A stretch of 5,231 bases of DNA from Anaerolineae bacterium CG2_30_58_95 (GTDB lineage: Bacteria; Chloroflexota; Anaerolineae; Anaerolineales; Villigracilaceae): NCBI GenBank assembly GCA_001872165.1, contig MNXK01000052.1, forward strand, positions 1 through 5,231, read 5' to 3'. This document shows positions 1 through 4,416 of this stretch, one piece after another. The translations under genes were made by a program, and so were the position numbers. The notes beneath the pieces were generated by a model that was not told the DNA's origin, did not search any database, and worked only from the letters and a program-made list of their open reading frames with translations. Within the stretch, counting starts at the first letter, position 1. The number at the start of each line of letters is the position of its first letter.

Positions 1-7
1 CCACATG

Positions 8-26
8 ATGTATAATGCAACTACAT
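8..26. promoter_or_regulatory. Candidate autoregulatory operator (inverted repeat)
   Basis: ATGTA at 8-12 is the exact reverse complement of TACAT at 22-26, with nine bases between that include most of the -10 box. Phd/YefM-type antitoxins usually repress their own operon by binding palindromes over the promoter, so the position is right. The arms are only 5 bp, and in such AT-rich sequence this could arise by chance. Confidence 0.35.
11..16 (+). promoter_or_regulatory. Candidate -10 box of the toxin-antitoxin operon
   Basis: A perfect TATAAT hexamer ends 22 nt before the antitoxin ATG at 39. Transcription would then begin near 22-24 and leave a short leader that still includes the ribosome binding site. 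The matching -35 box would lie before the window start and cannot be examined. A palindrome (8-12/22-26) straddles this box, which fits autorepression by the antitoxin. The hexamer match is direct; promoter function is inferred. Confidence 0.5.
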
Positions 27-33
27 AAAGGAG
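27..33 (+). promoter_or_regulatory. Ribosome binding site that sets the antitoxin start
   Basis: AAAGGAG lies five bases before the ATG at 39. The in-frame upstream ATG at 15 overlaps the -10 box and precedes this site, so it would fall before or at the expected transcript start. Position 39 is therefore chosen as the true start. Confidence 0.75.
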
Positions 34-38
34 TTGCG

Positions 39-329
39 ATGAACGAAACACGAGTTGGCACACGCGAGTTGAAAAGCCATTTGAGCGAATACCTGCGCCT
101 CGTCAAAGCCGGGCAGACGGTCGTGGTCACTGAGCGCGGTAAGGTGATCGGTCACATCATGCCGGCTCCCCTGACGCTCGAGGAGCGCATGCAGGCGCTG
201 GAGGCCGCCGGTTTCCTGGTGCGCGGAAAAGGGAAATTAAAACCGCATAAACCTACCGTTATCAATCGCGGCCCAAAACTGGTTTCTGACCTGGTCTCGG
301 AGGGGCGGGATGTCGATTATTTACCTTGA
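39..329 (+). CDS. Phd/YefM-family type II antitoxin
   Basis: This 96-residue protein is the antitoxin of a toxin-antitoxin pair. It should bind and neutralise the PIN toxin encoded next and, as a dimer, bind the operon promoter. The N-terminal part (about residues 5-43) shows the Phd/YefM pattern: VGTRELKSHLSEYLRLVKAGQ, a helical stretch for DNA binding and dimerisation, followed by TVVVTERGKVIGHIMP, the beta-hairpin part of the fold. The C-terminal tail (about 65-96) is basic, then acidic, and looks flexible, as expected for the toxin-wrapping segment. The start at 39 is set by a good ribosome binding site. The gene overlaps the toxin start by 20 nt in another frame, so translation is probably coupled. 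Families paired with VapC are often called VapB, but the fold here is Phd-like, so no symbol is given. Confidence 0.9.
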   Translation: MNETRVGTRELKSHLSEYLRLVKAGQTVVVTERGKVIGHIMPAPLTLEERMQALEAAGFLVRGKGKLKPHKPTVINRGPKLVSDLVSEGRDVDYLP

Positions 330-753
330 TACCAGCGCGCTGCTCAAACAATACATTGGCGAGCCAGGGGCAGAAGATGTAGAGCAACTAATTGATAAAG
401 CGGATGGCACAGGTACAGTTGAGGTGACGAAAGCGGAAATTGCCTCGGCGATGTCAAGAACAATGCGGGCCGGCATGATTTCGCCCGATGAGGGTCAGGA
501 TGCCTGGAAAGAGTTCCTGAAGGATTGGCCTTTTATCACGGTTCTGGTAGTTTCAACGCGGCTGGTGGAGCGTGCCGCATCCCTGGCATGGAAGTATCGC
601 CTGCGCGGTTACGACGCGGTGCATCTGGCTGCATCCATGCTCTGGCAGGAGACTCTCACTGCGCCCGTCACCCTCGCTACCTTCGACCGCGAGCTCTGGC
701 TGGCAGGAGGCGAGACGGGGATGAGCGTGTGGCCAGAGGGGTTGGTCACGTGA
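310..753 (+). CDS. vapC: PIN-domain ribonuclease toxin, VapC family
   Basis: This 147-residue protein is a predicted Mg2+/Mn2+-dependent endoribonuclease toxin that would inhibit growth by cutting RNA when not bound by the upstream antitoxin. The four acidic residues of the PIN active site are all visible: D7 in YLDTSALLK, E43 in TKAEIASA, D102 in YDAVHLAA and D126 in ATFDREL. The length is typical of VapC, and the active site is intact, so the toxin is probably functional. A GGAGG ribosome binding site at 299-303, inside the end of the antitoxin gene, sits six bases before the ATG. The RNA target cannot be deduced. The gene ends 13 nt from the stop of the convergent peptidase gene, leaving no room for a separate terminator. 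Confidence 0.93.
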   Translation: MSIIYLDTSALLKQYIGEPGAEDVEQLIDKADGTGTVEVTKAEIASAMSRTMRAGMISPDEGQDAWKEFLKDWPFITVLVVSTRLVERAASLAWKYRLRGYDAVHLAASMLWQETLTAPVTLATFDRELWLAGGETGMSVWPEGLVT

Positions 754-756
754 ATC

Positions 757-766
757 GTAGGGGCGG
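757..766. repeat. Lone half-module related to the 1890-1982 hairpin ends
   Basis: GTAGGGGCGG fills almost the entire 13-nt gap between the convergent stop codons of vapC and the peptidase. It differs from the GTAGGGCGGG end at 1890-1899 by a shifted G, and both copies are preceded by TC (ATC-GTAGG and CTC-GTAGG). No reverse-complement partner arm is present nearby, so it may be a decayed remnant or a coincidence. Confidence 0.25.
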
Positions 767-1879
767 TCACTGAACCCCGCTCACCAGCCTCACCAACTGC
801 TCCATCCCCTTTTCCAGCGGTTTCACATTGATATACTCGTGCACCGTGTGTGCGCCGGAGCCGGTCGTCAGGCCAATGGTGATCGCCGGGATGCCGCGGC
901 TGAGGGGCGCGTTGGCGTCCGTCGAGCCGATGTTCAGGTTTGGCGCAATGCCCTGGGCGCGCAGGCATTCCTGCGCCAGGCGGACCAAAGGATGATCGGC
1001 CGGCATCTCCCCCGCCGGGCGCTCGCCGACAACTTGCACCTCGACCGCCACCCCGGCGCGTTCCACGCCGCGCGCTAGAGCCTCGACCTGCCGCGCCACT
1101 TCGATCAGCGTTTCCGCACCCTCGGAGCGCAGATCTAGCTCCAGCGCGGCCTCGGGCGCGATGGTGTTCACCGAGATGCCCCCGCTGATCTTCCCCACGT
1201 TCAACGTGGTGCGTGGCGCGGTGGGGAGCCTGAGCGCGGCGAGTCTGGCCGCCAGGGCTGCCAATTCGTGCACGGCCGAGGGGCGGCCATAATCCACCCA
1301 GGAATGACCTCCGGCTGTCTTGACCGCGATCTGGTAACGACGCACTCCCAAGGCGCGGTGATAGACCTGTCCCAGCGCCATGCCCTCCAGGACGATATAG
1401 GCGCGCGGCCCATTCGTTGTCGCTCCAAACCGATTCACAACCGCCTTCATGCCGCGCAGGTCGCCCAATCCCTCCTCGCACACGTTCGCCACCAGCCAGA
1501 AATCATCTGCCAGGCAGATGCCGCGTTCGCGTAATGCCCAGACCAGCCCAAGCAGACCGGCCAGGCTGATGGCATTATCGCCGATGCCCGGCCCGGTGAC
1601 GCGCTGCGGCTCACGGCGGATGGTCAGTTCGACAGATTGTGGGAAGACCGTGTCCAGGTGGGCGGTTACAACCAGGGGACGGGTGACGGGGGACGAGTGA
1701 CGGGTGGCTTTCAAGCAGCCATAAACATTTCCCACCGCGTCCATCTCCACATCGGCCAAACCTTCTTCGAGGAAACGTTCGCGCACGAATTCCGCCCGTT
1801 TCTGTTCGTCAAAGGTCGGCGCGGGGATTTGTTGAATGGCGATTGCAAGATCAAGGAGGCGGGAGATGAGATCGGTCAT
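767..1879 (-). CDS. M20-family zinc metallopeptidase/deacylase
   Basis: This 370-residue protein belongs to the M20/M25/M40 group, whose cytosolic members cleave amide bonds (tripeptidase PepT, ArgE, DapE, carboxypeptidase G2). All expected metal-site elements are present: H74 and D76 in TAHLDTVFP, bridging D101 in GPGIGDN, the catalytic E135 with E136 in ANVCEEG, E165 in LEGMA, and H344 in GAHTVHEY. A dimerisation/lid domain lies at about 178-285 and begins with the typical AGGHSW (H192). No signal peptide is seen. The substrate cannot be assigned; the overall pattern resembles PepT-like exopeptidases more than DapE. It is last of the three leftward genes, 99 nt after the PfkB kinase, with no clear ribosome binding site at its ATG. 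Residues 58-69, between the N-terminal beta strand and the HLD motif, are encoded by a 7-bp tandem repeat. Confidence 0.88.
   Translation of the reverse strand: MTDLISRLLDLAIAIQQIPAPTFDEQKRAEFVRERFLEEGLADVEMDAVGNVYGCLKATRHSSPVTRPLVVTAHLDTVFPQSVELTIRREPQRVTGPGIGDNAISLAGLLGLVWALRERGICLADDFWLVANVCEEGLGDLRGMKAVVNRFGATTNGPRAYIVLEGMALGQVYHRALGVRRYQIAVKTAGGHSWVDYGRPSAVHELAALAARLAALRLPTAPRTTLNVGKISGGISVNTIAPEAALELDLRSEGAETLIEVARQVEALARGVERAGVAVEVQVVGERPAGEMPADHPLVRLAQECLRAQGIAPNLNIGSTDANAPLSRGIPAITIGLTTGSGAHTVHEYINVKPLEKGMEQLVRLVSGVQ
1674..1708. repeat. Five-copy 7-bp tandem repeat inside the peptidase gene
   Basis: Five consecutive heptads (AGGGGAC, GGGTGAC, GGGGGAC, GAGTGAC, GGGTGGC on the + strand) have the consensus GGGTGAC. 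They encode residues 58-69 of the M20 protein, a Thr/Arg/Ser/Pro/Val-rich loop, and the frame is kept. Seven is not a multiple of three, so loss or gain of one unit would shift the frame; three units equal seven codons. Similar heptanucleotide repeats are known from filamentous cyanobacteria, though kinship is not shown. Confidence 0.75.
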
Positions 1880-1889
1880 TACAAAACTC

Positions 1890-1940
1890 GTAGGGCGGGT
1901 TTCTTACCCGCCAGGCGGCGGGATTGGAATCCCGCCCTAC
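1890..1940. repeat. Double-hairpin palindromic element (modules A and B)
   Basis: This 51-bp unit is bounded by a perfect 10-bp inverted repeat, GTAGGGCGGG (1890-1899) and CCCGCCCTAC (1931-1940). Inside are two hairpins: GGCGGGT/ACCCGCC (1894-1900/1906-1912, loop TTCTT) and GGCGGGATT/AATCCCGCC (1917-1925/1928-1936, loop GG). An alternative cruciform pairs the outer arms and forms an inner CCGCC-A-GGCGG hairpin (1908-1918). Neither strand shows a U-tract directly after a stem, so it is not a standard intrinsic terminator. It resembles a small, transposase-less palindromic repeat; mobility is not shown. Confidence 0.7.
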
Positions 1941-2000
1941 TTGCCGCACGATCTCGTGGGGCGAATTGGTAATTCGCCCTACACTTGCCGCACGATCTCG
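1933..2000. repeat. Direct repeat duplicating the 3' end of the PfkB gene
   Basis: ACTTGCCGCACGATCTCG occurs exactly at 1939-1956 and at 1983-2000. Counting the preceding CGCCCTAC, the match covers 1933-1956 against 1975-2000, with a 2-bp indel. The right copy encodes the final residues of the PfkB protein (EIVRQV); the left copy lies past its stop codon and is non-coding. The copies flank hairpin module C, as if an insertion or recombination event had duplicated its target. Confidence 0.8.
1956..1982. repeat. Single-hairpin palindromic element (module C) containing the pfkB stop codon
   Basis: GGGCGAATT (1959-1967) and AATTCGCCC (1971-1979) form a 9-bp stem with a GGT loop, extended to near-palindromic ends GTGGGGCG and CGCCCTAC. 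These ends match modules A/B, while the inner AATT differs. The TAG stop of the PfkB kinase (1979-1981) lies within the right end of the module. It could slow or end transcription after the kinase gene, but no U-tract follows. Confidence 0.65.
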
Positions 2001-3013
2001 GCCAGCGAATCGAGTCGCGCTTGCGCCAGGCCGGGCAGGGTTTCCAGGGCGTGGAATGCGCCGCTGCCTTCGATGGTCAGGGAAGCCGACACGTTGCCGT
2101 AGAGGACCGCACGCAGGGGATCGTACGTTTGCCGGTAACCGGCCAGGAAACCACCGCAGAACGAGTCGCCCGCGCCGGTCGGATCAACCAGGTCGGTCGG
2201 ATAGGCCGGGATTTCCCAGCGTTTACGCGCTGGGGCATCGTAGAGCATCTGGCCATGCCCGCCGCGTTTGATGACGATCAATTCGCAACCCTGCGCGGCC
2301 AGTGCATCGGCCATCTCCCACAGGTCATCGCTCTGCCCCCAGAACAGGGCGCGTACTTCTTCCTCGCAGGGAAGAAAGGCCGTCAGCCCTTGCAGCAGGA
2401 GGCGGAGGTCAGCCCAGGCGGCCGGGATCATGTAAGACGCGGACGGGTCGAGGGTCAACGTGGTGGTGCGTCCCTGCCTGAAGGCCGGCATCAGGCGGTT
2501 ATGGGTCGAATAGTCCAGCGGGCAGAGATGCACGGCGCTGGCGTCCAGGTAATCTTCGGGGATGTCCACCGGGCGCGGCGAGGCAGGCTCAACTGTCTTC
2601 CGGTCGTCCTGGACCTCGGCCGGCGGCTGGTAGCCGAGCAGCGCCTTCGGGTAAGTCAAGCCCAGGCGGGCGAAATGGGCCACCGGGTTGTTGCGCTGCG
2701 GGGTCAGGGGGTCGAGGTAGGCCTGGAAGAAGCGCAAATCCAGATGCTCCGGCAGGATGCGGACGCCGCGCGTATCCAGGCCGCGCTGCTCGAAGGCGCG
2801 CAGCCACTCGTGGGGATAGTCCTCGCCGACGCGCGCCAGCAGGCCAACGCTCCCCTCCCAGACAGCCAGCCCGGCTGCGGCGTACAACAAATCGCCTCCT
2901 GGGACATCAATCAGGGGATGTCCCACCGGAGGCAGGAGATAATCGCGCCGCAGGCGGCCGGCTATGACGAATGTCGGGTACATGGGCTGATATCGGTCAG
3001 GTGATGAAAACAT
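1979..3013 (-). CDS. PfkB-family carbohydrate/nucleoside kinase
   Basis: This protein of up to 344 residues is a ribokinase-like cytosolic kinase that transfers phosphate from ATP to a hydroxyl of a small sugar, polyol or nucleoside. The C-terminal PfkB signature is complete, VDPTGAGDSFCGGFLAGY at about 276-293, with the anion-hole GAGD and catalytic base D283. The N-terminal VIAGRLRRDYLLP (16-28) and the glycine-rich GGDLLYAAAGLAVWEG (39-54) match the substrate-binding half, and VIKRGGHGQMLYD (247-259) is the family's nucleotide-side strand. The substrate is not evident. The start is uncertain: ATG 3013 overlaps the upstream sensor kinase by 17 nt, whereas ATG 2983 (residue 11) leaves a 13-nt gap and puts VIAG at the usual distance from the start. 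Neither has a strong ribosome binding site. The stop codon lies in hairpin module C, and the last codons are duplicated beyond it. Confidence 0.9.
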   Translation of the reverse strand: MFSSPDRYQPMYPTFVIAGRLRRDYLLPPVGHPLIDVPGGDLLYAAAGLAVWEGSVGLLARVGEDYPHEWLRAFEQRGLDTRGVRILPEHLDLRFFQAYLDPLTPQRNNPVAHFARLGLTYPKALLGYQPPAEVQDDRKTVEPASPRPVDIPEDYLDASAVHLCPLDYSTHNRLMPAFRQGRTTTLTLDPSASYMIPAAWADLRLLLQGLTAFLPCEEEVRALFWGQSDDLWEMADALAAQGCELIVIKRGGHGQMLYDAPARKRWEIPAYPTDLVDPTGAGDSFCGGFLAGYRQTYDPLRAVLYGNVSASLTIEGSGAFHALETLPGLAQARLDSLAEIVRQV

Positions 3014-4259
3014 TGTTGGCGGCCCCGGCCTGTGCTGGGACGTGTGGAAGGATGAAATTGAATGTGCTGCCCTTGCCTTCCACGCTCTCGGCCCAGATGC
3101 GCCCGCCGTGCAACTCGACCATCAGCCTGGCGACCGAAAGACCCAGGCCGATCCCCCCGTGCTTGCGCGTCAGGTGCGATTCAGCCTGATAGAAGCGTTC
3201 GAAGATGTGCGGCAGGTCTTTAGCCGGGATGCCAATCCCCTGGTCAATGACTGAAACTTTAACGTAGCCCGGGATCTGTTCGACGGTGATCTGGACATGA
3301 CCGCCCGACTCGGTGAAGGCGACCGCATTCTTGACCAGGTTGCTCAATACAATGGTGATCTTGGAGGCGTCACATTCTACGATCAGGTCGTCAGAGCTGA
3401 TATCCGCCGACATGGAAACGCCCTTTTGGTGCGCTTCTTCGACGAAGGAATCCAAGACCTCTTCGACGATGCGGCGCATGGAAGCCAGACGGCGGCGGAA
3501 TTTGGTTATGCCGCGCCGGATATTGTCCAGGTTGGCGATATTGTCAATGATTTCCTTCAGGCTCATCGCATTGCGCACGATGATGTCAACGTCCGGGCGT
3601 TGTTCTTCGGCAACGGCTTCGCGGAGAGAGGCCGCGTGTCCCAGGATGAGGCCGAGCGGCGTACGCAGTTCGTGCGAGGCGATGGCAATGAAATCGCTCT
3701 TCATCTGGTCGAGCTGGCCCATCTCATCGAAGGATTCCTTGACCTTGCTCATTTGGCGCGTGTTCTGCATGGCAATCGCGGCCAGCGCAGCCAGACTCTC
3801 CAGGAGTGAGACATCTTCTTCGGTATAATGTTCCTGCCCAGCCTTGTTGGCCGCTTCAAGAACGCCCAGGGTTTCGCCCTTGTAGACGATTGGCGCGGCC
3901 AGGAGCGAGCGGGTCTCGAACCCATCCGCCTCATCCACCCCCTTGTAGTGACGCGGCTCGGCGGTAACGTCCGCTACGATGATGGGTTTAACATTTTGGA
4001 AAACCCAACCCGCCAGGCTGGCTTCTATCGGGACCTTGACCGAGCGGAGCAAGTCGCGATGGAACCAGGGCGTTGCCAGGAAGTGAAGCTGTCCGGACTC
4101 TTCGGCTGGCTCTAAAATGGAGGCAACTTCACTGCCTGTCATTTCGCAGGCGGCAGAAATGATCAATTGGAGGAAGGCGTCCACTTCCAGGGACTCGCTC
4201 AAGTTGCGGGCAAGCCCAACCAGGTATTCAAGGTGTCGAATTCGCTCATTTTGGTTCAT
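2997..4259 (-). CDS. Cytosolic GAF-domain sensor histidine kinase
   Basis: This 420-residue two-component sensor has no transmembrane segment or signal peptide, so it should sense an intracellular signal or partner. A GAF domain spans about 22-165, and a short helical linker (about 166-186) leads to the HisKA dimerisation domain with phospho-acceptor H196 in ASHELRTPL. The HATPase domain (about 298-405) has an intact N box (NLVKNAV, N307 and N311), G1 box (DQGIGIP, 339-345), F box (FERFYQ, 353-358) and G2 box (GGIGLGLS, 368-375), so the kinase should be active. The GAF ligand cannot be named. No response regulator is encoded in the window, so the cognate regulator is elsewhere or beyond its edges. 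It is the first of three leftward genes and is divergent from ino1. No ribosome binding site precedes the ATG; a TATAAT box 14 nt upstream suggests a very short leader. Confidence 0.93.
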   Translation of the reverse strand: MNQNERIRHLEYLVGLARNLSESLEVDAFLQLIISAACEMTGSEVASILEPAEESGQLHFLATPWFHRDLLRSVKVPIEASLAGWVFQNVKPIIVADVTAEPRHYKGVDEADGFETRSLLAAPIVYKGETLGVLEAANKAGQEHYTEEDVSLLESLAALAAIAMQNTRQMSKVKESFDEMGQLDQMKSDFIAIASHELRTPLGLILGHAASLREAVAEEQRPDVDIIVRNAMSLKEIIDNIANLDNIRRGITKFRRRLASMRRIVEEVLDSFVEEAHQKGVSMSADISSDDLIVECDASKITIVLSNLVKNAVAFTESGGHVQITVEQIPGYVKVSVIDQGIGIPAKDLPHIFERFYQAESHLTRKHGGIGLGLSVARLMVELHGGRIWAESVEGKGSTFNFILPHVPAQAGAANNVFIT

Positions 4260-4273
4260 AGTTGGCTGATTGG

Positions 4274-4279
4274 ATTATA
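4274..4279 (-). promoter_or_regulatory. Candidate -10 box for the sensor kinase operon
   Basis: ATTATA on the + strand reads TATAAT leftward, 14 nt before the sensor kinase ATG. Transcription would start near 4267, leaving a leader of under ten bases, consistent with the missing ribosome binding site. The hexamer 17 bp upstream (TTTCTT, 4297-4302) matches the -35 consensus poorly, so activator help or chance is possible. Confidence 0.4.
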
Positions 4280-4281
4280 CT
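4276..4281 (+). promoter_or_regulatory. Possible -10 box for ino1, overlapping the divergent promoter
   Basis: TATACT differs from the -10 consensus at one base. TTGGTT (4251-4256) is a weak -35 candidate with a long 19-bp spacer. If used, the ino1 leader would be about 130 nt and would carry the whole palindromic element at 4322-4371. No better + strand promoter is visible closer to ino1; TACAAA at 4380-4385 lacks a -35 partner. Confidence 0.25.
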
Positions 4282-4293
4282 GGTGTTTCACCA
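4281..4293. promoter_or_regulatory. Small palindrome in the divergent promoter region
   Basis: TGGTG (4281-4285) and CACCA (4289-4293) are perfect inverted repeats around TTT. The site abuts the leftward TATAAT box, in the spacer where a repressor could block the sensor-kinase promoter. A-rich sequence follows on the + strand rather than T-rich, so it is not a rightward terminator. Operator function is only a guess. Confidence 0.3.
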
Positions 4294-4321
4294 AAAAAGA
4301 AACAGTAGTGACGGCTTTAAA

Positions 4322-4371
4322 GGAGTCCGAAGTCTCCGACTTCGGTGCAAAATCGGGAGATTTTGCACTCC
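4322..4371. repeat. Composite palindromic element: two hairpins closed by an outer stem
   Basis: Two perfect hairpins sit side by side: CCGAAGTC/GACTTCGG (4327-4334/4338-4345, loop TCC) and TGCAAAATC/GATTTTGCA (4346-4354/4359-4367, loop GGGA). GGAG (4322-4325) and CTCC (4368-4371) close both, giving a predicted three-way junction. The two loops are complementary (TCC with GGA) and could kiss. It occupies much of the 157-nt gap upstream of ino1 and has no long T-tract after it, so it does not look like a terminator. A dispersed repeat family is likely but cannot be verified from a single copy. Confidence 0.75.
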
Positions 4372-4400
4372 ACTAACACTACAAATTCTACTTCATCGAA

Positions 4401-4407
4401 AAGGAGA
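4401..4407 (+). promoter_or_regulatory. ino1 ribosome binding site
   Basis: AAGGAGA ends nine bases before the ATG at 4417, at a normal spacing. It confirms the start codon of ino1. GGAGA within it is complementary to TCTCC at 4333-4337 in the first hairpin of the upstream element. Confidence 0.8.
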
Positions 4408-4416
4408 TTTCCATCC

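Noticed and set aside
15..38. Upstream in-frame ATG extending the antitoxin by eight residues
   Set aside because: The codon overlaps the -10 box and precedes the ribosome binding site, which is correctly placed for the ATG at 39.
609..1481. A 290-codon open frame on the - strand overlapping the peptidase and vapC ends
   Set aside because: It runs in another frame of the M20 gene and gives low-complexity Arg/Gly/Ala-rich sequence, while the overlapping M20 frame has all metal ligands.
1890..1980. Hairpins as Rho-independent terminators between the PfkB and peptidase genes
   Set aside because: None is directly followed by a T-tract in the direction of transcription; the only run is four Ts about ten bases beyond module A.
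1985..3004. A 339-codon open frame on the + strand, almost exactly opposite the PfkB gene
   Set aside because: It mirrors the PfkB gene on the opposite strand, and its translation shows no recognisable fold. Long antisense frames are expected where codon use is GC-rich; the PfkB frame has clear family motifs.
3297..3828. Two + strand open frames of about 170 codons opposite the sensor kinase
   Set aside because: Both lie antisense to HisKA/HATPase motifs in the real gene and show no domain of their own.
4322..4371. CRISPR-like or riboswitch interpretation of the element upstream of ino1
   Set aside because: There is no repeat-spacer periodicity, and the fold matches no ligand-binding class that I recognise. 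A palindromic repeat is the simpler reading.
4167..4376. A small + strand open frame running into the palindromic element upstream of ino1
   Set aside because: It begins antisense within the sensor kinase gene, has no ribosome binding site, and its end is simply the translated repeat.
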